Shown here: piece after piece, positions 19,977-28,597 of the stretch | Numbering within the stretch: the stretch's first letter is position 1 | How the letters are laid out: the number at the start of each line of letters is the position of its first letter | Assembly (NCBI GenBank): GCA_021826965.1 | Contig: JAKAYA010000004.1 | Span: 1 to 64,000 of the forward strand | Reading direction: 5' to 3' | DNA length: 64,000 nucleotides | Source: Nitrospirota bacterium | GTDB lineage: Bacteria > Nitrospirota > Leptospirillia > Leptospirillales > Leptospirillaceae | Made by a program: the position numbers and the translations under genes | The notes under the pieces: generated by a model | Told to the model about the DNA's origin: nothing | Seen by the model: only the letters and a program-made list of their open reading frames with translations | Databases searched by the model: none

Positions 19977-20935
19977 CGGAAGAGGATGGGAGAAACGGAA
20001 GAAACGGGAGAAACGGCTTCCGAAGTCCGAAATTCTGGGTTCCCGTCGCCGGTCTCGTTGCGACACTGCTGGTCTATGCGGCCTATATCCGGTATAACGC
20101 ATTTTATGTCTCGACGGAAGACTCCGCCGTCGATGGCAACATCATTCTGGTTTCCGCCAACGCCGATGGACGGGTTATGGAGTTTCCCCTGAATCAGGGC
20201 GATCCGGTCGTCCGGGGGGAAGAGGTCGCCCGGATCGATACGACCGGATTCCAGCGTCTGAGGCAGATCAACGAAAACAATCAAAGCGCTTTCAAGGATC
20301 TTCAGACGGCGATTTCGACCGAAGAATCCCTCAAGGTGAACCTGCTCAACGCCGAATCCCAGTACCGGCGGGGGATCCGCTTGCGCAAGGGCGGGTTCAT
20401 CACGGCACAGGATCTCGAAAATCTCAGGACTGCGGTCGAAGATGACCGCTCAAGGCTCCTGCAGGCGAAAAAGGTTGTCCTTTCCGAAAGGATGCGACTC
20501 GAGATCACCGAGTCCCATCCCCTGAACTATACGGTTCATTCCCCCATCGACGGGCAGGTGGCGGAGAGGATCGCCCAGATCGGCGAAGTCGTTTCTCCGG
20601 GCCAGCCGCTCCTGTCTGTCGTGAACCCCAAGGACATCTGGGTGACGGCCAAGGTCAAGGAGACACGGATGACCCGTGTTCGGGTCGGGCAAGAGGTCGA
20701 CATCGATGTGGACACTTATCCCGACAGGAAGTTCCATGGTCATGTAGAGAGGATTCTTCCGGTTTCCGCGGCGGCAGTGTCGCTTCTTCCCGCAGAAAAC
20801 GCTTCCGGCACGTTCGTGAAAGTCATCCAGAGGATTCCGGTCCGGATTCATGTGGACGATGCGGGTTCTTATATCCTCCGTCCCGGGATGTCGACCGAGG
20901 TCCGCATCCATATCCGGAAAGGCTCGCCGTGGTAA
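19973..20935 (+). CDS. EmrA/HlyD-type membrane fusion (periplasmic adaptor) protein, copy 1
   Basis: A 320-residue adaptor with a cytoplasmic N-terminus rich in RNG repeats, one membrane span (about 22-42), a lipoyl-like half motif (VDGNIILVSANADGRV), a coiled-coil hairpin (about 90-165) and a second lipoyl/beta-barrel region (VHSPIDGQVAERIAQIGE). The family bridges an inner-membrane EmrB-type pump to TolC. The gene overlaps the cytochrome gene upstream and the pump gene downstream. Confidence 0.9.
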   Translation: MTEEDGRNGRNGRNGFRSPKFWVPVAGLVATLLVYAAYIRYNAFYVSTEDSAVDGNIILVSANADGRVMEFPLNQGDPVVRGEEVARIDTTGFQRLRQINENNQSAFKDLQTAISTEESLKVNLLNAESQYRRGIRLRKGGFITAQDLENLRTAVEDDRSRLLQAKKVVLSERMRLEITESHPLNYTVHSPIDGQVAERIAQIGEVVSPGQPLLSVVNPKDIWVTAKVKETRMTRVRVGQEVDIDVDTYPDRKFHGHVERILPVSAAAVSLLPAENASGTFVKVIQRIPVRIHVDDAGSYILRPGMSTEVRIHIRKGSPW

Positions 20936-22518
20936 TGCCGGATTCGGGGAGCCTCGTCGGAGATTCCCCTCACTACAGGTGGTGGGCTTTGACGGTTGTG
21001 ATGGTCGGGCTGTTTCTGCCAGTTCTGGACACCACGATTGTGAACGTGGGACTTCCGAACATGGTTGGAAGTCTCGACACCAACACGGACGAAGTCCGGT
21101 GGGTGATTACCGCATATGCCATGGCTTTTGCGATCGTCACGCTGGCGAGCGCCTGGACGAGAACCCTTTTCGGGGTCAAAAGGCTCTATCTGCTGTCGAC
21201 ATTCGTGTTCACGTTTTCCTCTTTTCTGTGCGGGCTTTCCCCGAATCTGAACGCGATGATTTTTTTCCGGGTTTTGCAGGCGGTGGGTGGCGGCCTGATG
21301 ATGCCGCTCGGGTTCACGATCATCACGGAGGCGTTCCGTCCGGAAGAACGCGCCAAGGCTTTTGGCTTCTTTGGTATCGTCATCGTGCTTGCACCGACGA
21401 TCGGGCCCATCCTCGGCGGATATCTGATCGACAATTTCAACTGGCGGGATATCTTTTTCGTCAATATTCCGGTGGGAATCCTGTCGTTTGTCCTGACATT
21501 TTTCTTTCTCCGGAAAGACACTCCCCAGACAGTCGTCCCGTTCGATTTTCCCGGATTCGTCTCGTTGGGAACGTCCCTGGCCTTTCTCCTGATCGGGTTG
21601 ACGGAAGGCGAACGATGGGGCTGGACGGCCCATTTCGTCTATGAGTGCTGGCTGGTTACGGCGATCTCGTTCTGGATTTACCTGTTCACGGCGTTCCGGG
21701 TCAAACATCCGATTATCGACCTGACCGTTTTTCGGGACTGGGACTTTTCGGCGATCATGATCCTGAACATTCTTCGGGCAATCAGCCTGTTCGGCCGCAT
21801 GTTTCTCCTTCCGCTCTTTGTCCAGACCTTCAACCGGTTTCCGGCAACGGATGCCGGCATGCTCCAGCTTCCGGCCTCGCTGATTGCCGGAATTTTCATG
21901 CCCGTGATGGGCCATGTTTCCGGCATCGTTTCCGACCGGGGCAAGAGGATCATCCTGTTCTCGGGTTTCATCCTTCTCGCGTCGGCCCAGTTCATGTTCG
22001 CCTTTCTGACGCAGATCACGAGTTTCTATCAGATTCTGATCCCGCAGCTCGTTTTCGGATTGTCTCTGGGAATGGTGAACGCCCTTTTGTCGAGCCTCCC
22101 GCAGAATCTCGTGGAACGAAAGCACATCGGTCTCGCTTCCACCCTCCAGAGCAACATGCTCCAGATCGGAGGGGCCATCGGTGTGGCAGTCCTGGGAAAT
22201 ATCCTGGACCATCGGTCGGCCTCCATCTATTCGGAATATCAGTCGCATGTCACCCGGAGCGCCTATTCCGTTCAGGCGGCGACACAGGAGCTTTCCTCCA
22301 GATTGTCCGAAGGGGGACACCTGTTCCAGTTTCCAGGGCGTGTGCAGGCAGAATTGTCCGGTCTTGTGCACACACAGGCCTCGATATCCGGCTACAACAT
22401 GACGTTTATTTGGGCGGCCCTTTTTGCCGCTCTGGGAATTCCGGTCATTCTGCTGATGCGGCGATTTTCGCACAATGGCCAGGACGGTGTTCAAAGGGAA
22501 GGGGTTGTTGCGGAATGA
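20929..22518 (+). CDS. EmrB/QacA-type (DHA2) major facilitator drug exporter, copy 1
   Basis: A 529-residue MFS protein with about 14 membrane segments. Seen are VLDTTIVNVGLPNMVGSL (the DHA2 opening motif) and GPILGGYLIDNFNWRDIFFVN (the antiporter motif C region). It exports hydrophobic compounds by proton antiport with its adaptor and TolC. GTG 20929 lies 7 nt after GAAAGG; ATG 20935, overlapping the adaptor stop (TAATG), is an equally possible start. It ends with an ATGA overlap into the tolC-like gene. Confidence 0.9.
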   Translation: MVMPDSGSLVGDSPHYRWWALTVVMVGLFLPVLDTTIVNVGLPNMVGSLDTNTDEVRWVITAYAMAFAIVTLASAWTRTLFGVKRLYLLSTFVFTFSSFLCGLSPNLNAMIFFRVLQAVGGGLMMPLGFTIITEAFRPEERAKAFGFFGIVIVLAPTIGPILGGYLIDNFNWRDIFFVNIPVGILSFVLTFFFLRKDTPQTVVPFDFPGFVSLGTSLAFLLIGLTEGERWGWTAHFVYECWLVTAISFWIYLFTAFRVKHPIIDLTVFRDWDFSAIMILNILRAISLFGRMFLLPLFVQTFNRFPATDAGMLQLPASLIAGIFMPVMGHVSGIVSDRGKRIILFSGFILLASAQFMFAFLTQITSFYQILIPQLVFGLSLGMVNALLSSLPQNLVERKHIGLASTLQSNMLQIGGAIGVAVLGNILDHRSASIYSEYQSHVTRSAYSVQAATQELSSRLSEGGHLFQFPGRVQAELSGLVHTQASISGYNMTFIWAALFAALGIPVILLMRRFSHNGQDGVQREGVVAE

Positions 22519-23915
22519 AGATGCAAAAGAAGATTCGAAGCATGATCGGACTGATTCTTGTGGTGTCAATTTTCGGGGGGATTTCTGAGCCGGCTCCTGC
22601 GAGAGCGGCACAGGAAGGGGATGTGGACGGAAACAGTAAAATGGCCGACGTTCTGTCCGGTGAGCCGATTTCCTTGCCGGAAGCGCTGGATGAAGCGTTG
22701 TCCCGGCGACCGGCCCTGCACGATTTTCGCCATCAGCTGGAAGCCAGGAAGGACGTCGTGGGCGAAGCCCGGTCTAACTACATGCCTCAGCTTTCTGCGA
22801 GTTATCAGAATATTTATGGGAACAGTTTTCTGGGAGTCTTCCTGTTTCCGGGGTTCCAGTATTTCGACCTGAGTATCCTGACCGTGACACTGAACCAGAA
22901 CATCTACGATTTTGGCCGGACTTCCTCTCAGGTCAAGCAGGCCAGAATGGCGCGGAAGGGGGCTCAGTCCGCCTTGAACAAGGAAGTCCTGGATCTCCGG
23001 CAGGATGTGACTGTTTCCTATCTGACACTTCTGATGGCCCAGCATGCGTTGAAATCCGCGTTTTCCGGCGTCCGGGATGCCCGTCATCATCTGGCGGAGG
23101 CCGAAGCCCGGCTTTCCGCCGGGGTGGGGATCCGCCTCGATGTCACCCAGGCCCGGGTGAACCTCGAGACGGCCCTGCTTCAGAGGATCCGGGCGATGAA
23201 CGATTTCCGGACGGCGCAAATAGAGCTTTCACGCACGATCGGAATCAAGAAGAATCCCCATTATGTCGCCCGGGAAATCTCCCTGGATCGATTCAAGAGG
23301 TCGATCCGTCTGGAATCGGATATCCGCCTGGCTTATCGCCAACGTCCGGATCTCAAGCAGATCGAAAGCCAGGTCCGGGAGGGAGAAGCTCGCCTTGCGA
23401 ACGCCAAATCCCAGAACTGGCCGACCATCAACGGAGTCGGTCAGTATTTCATGTCGAACATCCCGGCTCAGGCTCTGGGTATCTCCTATATGCCGAACTA
23501 TCCGTTTTCGACCTTCAATATCGGCGGTGTGGTGAATGTACCGATCTTCGAAGGGGGGCTGATTTCGCATCAGGTGCATGAGGCCCGGTCGCGTCTGGCC
23601 TCGACCAATGATCAATTCTCCGAAGCCAAGCTTCGGGTTTCGGCCGAAGTTCGCGAAGCCGCTCTCAACGTCCGTGCCGCTCTCCAGCGGTGGAGTGAAG
23701 CCCGGACAGCTTTTGAAAGCGCACGGGAAAACGACCGTCTGGTGGAAAAATCGTTCAAAGTCGGAACAGCCCGTTCGGTAGATGTCGTCGACGCCGAAAC
23801 GGCTCTTCGGCAGGCCCGGGAAGATCTTGTTCAGGCCCGTTACGACTGGGCCATCCAGATGATTCGCTATCGTCACAGTCTGGGAGACATGTCGATGAAT
23901 CTTCCTTCCCGCTGA
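22515..23915 (+). CDS. TolC-family outer-membrane efflux channel
   Basis: A 466-residue protein with a signal peptide (about 1-35, ending ARA), followed by two internally similar OEP repeats that form the TolC barrel and alpha-barrel. Visible family traits are ...SLPEALDEALSRRPAL, RQDVTVSYLTLLMAQ and a C-terminal VDVVDAETALRQAREDLVQARYDWA. ATG 22515 overlaps the pump stop. Much longer upstream reading in this frame lies inside the pump gene and is not coding. It is the single outer-membrane exit for the two pumps in this operon. Confidence 0.9.
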   Translation: MKMQKKIRSMIGLILVVSIFGGISEPAPARAAQEGDVDGNSKMADVLSGEPISLPEALDEALSRRPALHDFRHQLEARKDVVGEARSNYMPQLSASYQNIYGNSFLGVFLFPGFQYFDLSILTVTLNQNIYDFGRTSSQVKQARMARKGAQSALNKEVLDLRQDVTVSYLTLLMAQHALKSAFSGVRDARHHLAEAEARLSAGVGIRLDVTQARVNLETALLQRIRAMNDFRTAQIELSRTIGIKKNPHYVAREISLDRFKRSIRLESDIRLAYRQRPDLKQIESQVREGEARLANAKSQNWPTINGVGQYFMSNIPAQALGISYMPNYPFSTFNIGGVVNVPIFEGGLISHQVHEARSRLASTNDQFSEAKLRVSAEVREAALNVRAALQRWSEARTAFESARENDRLVEKSFKVGTARSVDVVDAETALRQAREDLVQARYDWAIQMIRYRHSLGDMSMNLPSR

Positions 23916-24023
23916 ACCGGGTTTTTCCTCCCGGGATCGCTCCCGCCGTTGCGGAATGGGCTTTTCGGGAGGGCAGTCATCCGACTTTTTTTCCGCCATT
24001 CATCCATACAACAGGAGACACGT

Positions 24024-25019
24024 GTGAAGAAATTGTTGACGATCGGAGCCGTCCTTCTCGGGAGCGGGGTATTGCTTGCTGCAGGATACCTGTGGTGGGA
24101 CCACAACCGCTATTACGTTTCGACCGAGGACGCCACCGTTGCCGGCCGCCCCCACCCTGTCACGGTTCGCATTCCGGGAACGGTTGTCGACGTTCTGGTC
24201 CACGATAATGAACCGGTCAGGAAAGGCCAGGTTCTTTTTCGGCTGGATCCGGGGGATTACCAGACCCGACTGATGTCCGACGAGGGCAGCCTGGATGTCG
24301 CCAAAAAAAGGGTGGATGTCGACCAGTCGCGCATTCAGGAAGTCGAAGCTGAAGAAGAGCGGATCCAGTCGGATTTGAAGCGGATTTCACGGCTCCGAAA
24401 GGGCGGATATTCTTCGACCCAAAGCCTGATCCATCTGAGGCTGGCACTGAAAGGGGCGAAAGCCCGCATCCAAAGCCTCGAAAACCAGATCCGTGCCGAC
24501 CAGGGAATGATCGAACGGAGGACGGGCCAGGTGGCCGAAGACCACCTCAACCTGTCCTATACTACGGTCGTTTCCCCGGTCGACGGAAAAATGACCGTGA
24601 AGTCGGTGGTCCGGGGACTGTATGTCTCTCCGGGAACCCCGTTGGGGTACGTGGTCCCTTATCACGTCTGGGTGATTGCCAATCTGAAAGAGAGCCGGCT
24701 GACGTACGTGCGCCCGGGGGATCCGGTCGACATTCGGGTGGATGCCTATCCGGGAAGGCATTTTCACGGACATGTCGCAAGCATCCAGCAGACCACCGGA
24801 GCCGTGATGTCCCTCCTCCCGCCGGAAAATGCCACGGGGAACTTTACGAAGGTGGTTCAGCGGGTGCCGGTGCGGATCGCTCTGGACCCCGGAACGGACC
24901 CGCACAACCTCCTGAGGCTGGGGCTCTCGGTGGTTCCCGTCATTCGCGTCAACCCGAACGATCCGCCTTTTCGTCCGTCCGGCAATTCCGGATCTGATGG
25001 AAGGGCAAAAAGAGATTAG
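24024..25019 (+). CDS. EmrA/HlyD-type membrane fusion protein, copy 2
   Basis: A 331-residue second adaptor. Its membrane span (about 5-23) is followed by YYVSTEDATVAGRPHPV, a coiled-coil hairpin (about 90-175) and VVSPVDGKMTVKSVVRG. The chosen start is GTG 24024, right after an AGGAGA ribosome site; ATG 23949 would add an arginine-rich leader with no ribosome site. It resembles copy 1 in layout (YVSTED near the start) but is clearly diverged, so this is an old duplication or independent recruitment. Confidence 0.88.
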   Translation: MKKLLTIGAVLLGSGVLLAAGYLWWDHNRYYVSTEDATVAGRPHPVTVRIPGTVVDVLVHDNEPVRKGQVLFRLDPGDYQTRLMSDEGSLDVAKKRVDVDQSRIQEVEAEEERIQSDLKRISRLRKGGYSSTQSLIHLRLALKGAKARIQSLENQIRADQGMIERRTGQVAEDHLNLSYTTVVSPVDGKMTVKSVVRGLYVSPGTPLGYVVPYHVWVIANLKESRLTYVRPGDPVDIRVDAYPGRHFHGHVASIQQTTGAVMSLLPPENATGNFTKVVQRVPVRIALDPGTDPHNLLRLGLSVVPVIRVNPNDPPFRPSGNSGSDGRAKRD

Positions 25020-25025
25020 CCGACG

Positions 25026-26648
25026 ATGGAGATGACCGTATCACACGAGGAAGACAGCCATCCGGGATATCCCATGGCTCTTCGTGTTCCCCTCACCATG
25101 ACCGCTATCGGGGCTACCCTGATCGAAACGATTGATTCGACGGTCGTCAACGTCGGGCTTCCAAAAATGATGGGTGGTCTCGACGCCTCGGTGGACGAGA
25201 TCGCCTGGGTGATCACCGCTTACTCTATCGGAAATGTCCTGATGATTCCGATGACCCGGTTTGTTAGCGACCGGATCGGGAGAAAAAAATACTTTACGGG
25301 CTCAATTCTCCTTTTTACGCTTTTTTCCTATCTGTGCGCCGGTTCCACATCCCTTTTCGCAGTCATCCTGTTCCGGCTGTTGCAGGGGGTGACAGGCGCG
25401 GCCTTTTTTGCCACCAGCCAGACGCTCCTGATCGAAGCTTTTCCTCGCGAGCAGATCGGTCTCGCCAATGCGCTCTTTGCTGTCGGCATCAGCATCGGCC
25501 CTGCACTGGGTCCGGTGATCGGCGGATATCTCGTTTACCATGAGACCTGGCCCTGGATGTTCTACATCAATGTCCCCATCGGAGTCATCCTGACACTCAT
25601 GTCGTGGAAATTTGTTCCGGATTCGCCCTATGCCATCGAGAAGGAGGAGACGGATCTCTGGGGAATTGCTCTTCTTTTGACAGGAATTCCGGCTCTTCAG
25701 ACCTTTCTGGAAGACGGTCAGCGATTCGACTGGTTTTCTTCGCCCCTGATCCGGACGTGCTTTTTTATCTGGATCATCAGCCTGCCCTTGTTCATCGTTC
25801 GTCAGTTTCTTGCACGGCATCCGCTCATCGATTTGCGGGTGTTGAAAAACCGGTCCCTCTTTGCCGGCTCTCTGGGGCTTTTTCTTTTGGGAACCGTTTA
25901 TTTCGGAACGCTTTTCACCGTTCCCCTCATGGGCCAGAGTCTTTTGGGGTGGAATCCGCTTCTGACCGGGATCGTGCTTTTGCCGGGAATCCTCGGGTTT
26001 GCCGTGACTTCGATGGTCGTCGGCGGTTCGATGGGGAAGATTCCGCTTTTTCCCGTCCTGCTTCTGGGGGTGACGATGGTGGAGATTTCTCTCTACCAGC
26101 TTGCGTTCATCTCGCCAGGGGTCGGGCCGGAAGCGTTCTTCTGGCCCCTGATGTTCCGGGGAATAGGGCTCGCATGTCTGTTTCCCCCGATCATGACTCT
26201 GGCGATGGCGACGCTTCCCCGAAAGATGGTGGCATCCGGAGCGGCCATCGTCAGCATGATGGGGCAACTGGGCGGCGCCATCGGTATCGCCGGACTTGCG
26301 ACCTTGATGCAGCGCTACGAACAGATTCATCGAAACTACCTGTCTTCAAATCTCGTTCCCTCCGGGTTGACCCTGAACGACCAGATCGATCGATTGACTG
26401 CGCTGTTGTCCACTCGGGGGCTGCCCTGGGAGCAGGCGAGGAAAGCGGCCATTTCGATGATCGACCAGAGGGTGGAAGGGCAATCCCTCATGCTGACCTA
26501 TGGAAACCTGTATGTTTTTGTCGGAAGTGTGGCTCTGGTACTTGTTGTTCTGGTGTTTTTATTTGAAAAGACGGCCTTGTCCCATCCCGCATCCTCTGTC
26601 AAAAAAGGTCTGACTCCAGCTCCCGCGCCTGTGGAGGAACCCCTCTGA
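25026..26648 (+). CDS. EmrB/QacA-type (DHA2) major facilitator drug exporter, copy 2
   Basis: A 540-residue 14-span MFS exporter with ETIDSTVVNVGLPKMMGGL near the N-terminus, RLLQGVTGAAFFATSQTLL, and GPALGPVIGGYLVYHETWPW in the motif C region. It is the partner of adaptor copy 2, six bp downstream of it. ATG 25035 is an alternative start. The gene ends the operon; no T-tracted hairpin was found right after it. Confidence 0.9.
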   Translation: MEMTVSHEEDSHPGYPMALRVPLTMTAIGATLIETIDSTVVNVGLPKMMGGLDASVDEIAWVITAYSIGNVLMIPMTRFVSDRIGRKKYFTGSILLFTLFSYLCAGSTSLFAVILFRLLQGVTGAAFFATSQTLLIEAFPREQIGLANALFAVGISIGPALGPVIGGYLVYHETWPWMFYINVPIGVILTLMSWKFVPDSPYAIEKEETDLWGIALLLTGIPALQTFLEDGQRFDWFSSPLIRTCFFIWIISLPLFIVRQFLARHPLIDLRVLKNRSLFAGSLGLFLLGTVYFGTLFTVPLMGQSLLGWNPLLTGIVLLPGILGFAVTSMVVGGSMGKIPLFPVLLLGVTMVEISLYQLAFISPGVGPEAFFWPLMFRGIGLACLFPPIMTLAMATLPRKMVASGAAIVSMMGQLGGAIGIAGLATLMQRYEQIHRNYLSSNLVPSGLTLNDQIDRLTALLSTRGLPWEQARKAAISMIDQRVEGQSLMLTYGNLYVFVGSVALVLVVLVFLFEKTALSHPASSVKKGLTPAPAPVEEPL

Positions 26649-26815
26649 ATGTCTTTTGGAGCCTGTTTTTCTCAAATCCGGAATTTTTGAAGAATGGCAT
26701 CCACACCAGGCCGAATCATGGAAAATCCGGCGACCGTCCGCAAGCGGGAGTGGCTTGTGAACTCGCTTCTGATGGTGGATTGTGGCGAGAAATGGGCCGG
26801 GGAGTTCATGTCGGC

Positions 26816-26844
26816 TTGACAAAGAGCCTGTTGGCTGGTAAAGT
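26816..26844 (+). promoter_or_regulatory. Sigma70-type promoter of hrcA-grpE-dnaK
   Basis: TTGACA at 26816-26821, a 17-bp spacer and TAAAGT at 26839-26844. The -10 is immediately followed by the CIRCE operator, so bound HrcA would block transcription start. Confidence 0.85.
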
Positions 26845-26845
26845 T

Positions 26846-26872
26846 TTAGCACTCTGACATATTGAGTGCTAA
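26846..26872 (+). promoter_or_regulatory. CIRCE operator (HrcA binding site)
   Basis: TTAGCACTC at 26846-26854 and GAGTGCTAA at 26864-26872 with a 9-bp spacer form an exact match to the CIRCE consensus. It overlaps the expected transcription start and lies 12 bp before the hrcA GTG. HrcA is encoded directly downstream, so autoregulation is expected. Confidence 0.97.
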
Positions 26873-26884
26873 CAGGAGGCTGTT

Positions 26885-27943
26885 GTGTCCGAAACCCTGG
26901 ATGAAAGAAGCTGGTCGGTCTTGAGTGCGACGGTCAACGGGTATATCCGTATGGCGGTCCCTGTCGGATCCCGGGTCGTCAACCGTCTGTTCGGTCTTTC
27001 CTACTCCCCCGCGACGATCCGCAACGTGATGGCGGACCTTGAAGAAGAGGGTTACCTGACCCATCCGCATACATCGGCCGGACGTATTCCGACAGCGAAG
27101 GGCTTTCGCTATTTTGTCGACAACTCTTCTTTTTCGATGCAGGAGGCCCTGCCGGAGTCCGCCTCCCTGTCGTCTTTCCTGGACGTGATTCTGGATGAAT
27201 CCTCTCCGCTGGATCTTCTGGAAGTCCTGTCGAGCGTGATGAATCTCGTGGCCCGTATGACGAACTATACCGCGATCGTTCTGGAACCCGGGACGCGCAA
27301 CGAAGAACGTCTGTTGTCCTTCGAGCTCATTCCGGTCGGGGAACGACACCTTCTGGCGATACTGGTGACGGATGCCGGAGCGGTCTACAAGCGCACGGTC
27401 CTTCTGCCGGAGGGCTTTCGCACGAAAGAAATTGTCTTTCTGGGGGATGCCCTGAACGCTTCTTCGCGAAACGTCCACCTGTCGAAAATCCGGGAGAAAC
27501 TGTTCGACGAAATGGAACTTCTGGGTGAAGCCTACCGGGAGACGCTTCAACAGCTTTTCTTTCACAACCGGATGCCGGAGATGAAGCTTTTCCGGACATC
27601 GCGTTTCGCCGAAATGCCGGAATTTTCCGACGCTTCCGTCCTGCATGCCGTCATGGAAGTTTTTGAGGAAAAGATCGCTCTGCTGGAAATTTTTGAAGAC
27701 CTTGTCCGGCAGGGCGGTGTTTCTGTCCAGATCGGATCCGAAAATCCGATTCCTGGGCTGAAACCTTGTACGCTGGTTTCGGTTCCGCTCCTGAACGGGA
27801 GCGTATGGCTCGGTTCCGTGGGACTGGTCGGACCTGTCCGGATGCAATACGATCAGGTGATTCCCGTCATGCAGTATCTGTCGGTCCGCCTGAACCACTG
27901 GATCCAAAAGACCTTGCCTTCTCAATCACCTTCAACGACCTAG
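26885..27943 (+). CDS. hrcA: Heat-inducible transcription repressor HrcA
   Basis: A 352-residue repressor with a winged-helix N-terminus (YSPATIRNVMADLEEEGYLTHPHTSAG is the family hallmark region) followed by a GAF-like dimerisation domain. It binds CIRCE, seen just upstream, and is kept active by GroEL. GTG 26885 is preceded by AGGAGG. It heads the hrcA-grpE-dnaK-dnaJ order typical of many bacteria. Confidence 0.95.
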   Translation: MSETLDERSWSVLSATVNGYIRMAVPVGSRVVNRLFGLSYSPATIRNVMADLEEEGYLTHPHTSAGRIPTAKGFRYFVDNSSFSMQEALPESASLSSFLDVILDESSPLDLLEVLSSVMNLVARMTNYTAIVLEPGTRNEERLLSFELIPVGERHLLAILVTDAGAVYKRTVLLPEGFRTKEIVFLGDALNASSRNVHLSKIREKLFDEMELLGEAYRETLQQLFFHNRMPEMKLFRTSRFAEMPEFSDASVLHAVMEVFEEKIALLEIFEDLVRQGGVSVQIGSENPIPGLKPCTLVSVPLLNGSVWLGSVGLVGPVRMQYDQVIPVMQYLSVRLNHWIQKTLPSQSPSTT

Positions 27944-27952
27944 GGAGTGTTC

Positions 27953-28516
27953 ATGGAAGATCCTAAAGACCCCGAATCCTTCGGGGAGGAAACAGAACCG
28001 TTTCGGGAGGATCCCGTTCCTCCGTCGTCGGAAGCCGGTTCGGAAGAGGACGGCAGGGAAACGGACCTCTGGAAAGAAAAATACATCCGTCTTCTGGCGG
28101 ATTTTGATAATTACAGGAAGAGGATGACGCGGGAACAGGAAGAGTCCAGAAAATTCGCCAACGAATCGCTTCTGAAGGCTTTTTTGCCGATCCTGGACAA
28201 CCTGGAGCGGGCTCTGTTCCATTTTGACAAGGTTCCCTCGCCTTCTCCGGAAATGAAGGCGCTGGCTGACGGGGTGAAGCTGACCGAGAAGCAGTTTCTG
28301 GAACTTCTGGAAAAGCATCACGTCACACGTGTTCCGTCGCGGGGAACCGCTTTCGATCCGAACGTACACGAGGCCATGGGCTTTTCTCCTTCCGAAGAGC
28401 AAGAGGAGGGAGCAATCGTGGATGTGTATCAGCAGGGATATCTGTTGCAGGGGCGCCTGCTTCGCCCCGCGCTGGTGACTGTTGCACAGAAAAAAGAAGA
28501 GCCGTCCGGATCGTGA
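27953..28516 (+). CDS. grpE: Nucleotide exchange factor GrpE
   Basis: A 187-residue protein with an acidic disordered N-terminus, a long coiled coil (about 40-90; LLADFDNYRKRMTREQEE) and a C-terminal beta domain (VHEAMGF...VDVYQQGYLLQGRLLRPALVTV). It releases ADP from DnaK. ATG 27953 has GGGAG 5 nt upstream; GTG 27947 overlaps that site and is less likely. Confidence 0.94.
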   Translation: MEDPKDPESFGEETEPFREDPVPPSSEAGSEEDGRETDLWKEKYIRLLADFDNYRKRMTREQEESRKFANESLLKAFLPILDNLERALFHFDKVPSPSPEMKALADGVKLTEKQFLELLEKHHVTRVPSRGTAFDPNVHEAMGFSPSEEQEEGAIVDVYQQGYLLQGRLLRPALVTVAQKKEEPSGS

Positions 28517-28597
28517 TTTTTCCGGAAATGGTCTTGTTCTTGTGAGCGGGAAAATTCCGTGATAACGTCGAAATCTTGAGAGGAAAGGATAGGCGAA

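Noticed and set aside
21645-22514. Upstream extension of the TolC frame by about 290 codons
   Set aside because: It runs inside the pump gene in another frame, and the true signal peptide starts at 22515.
20869-22611. Long minus-strand open frame (about 580 codons) opposite the first MFS pump
   Set aside because: Charged, repeat-like translation opposite a membrane protein is a typical mirror artefact.
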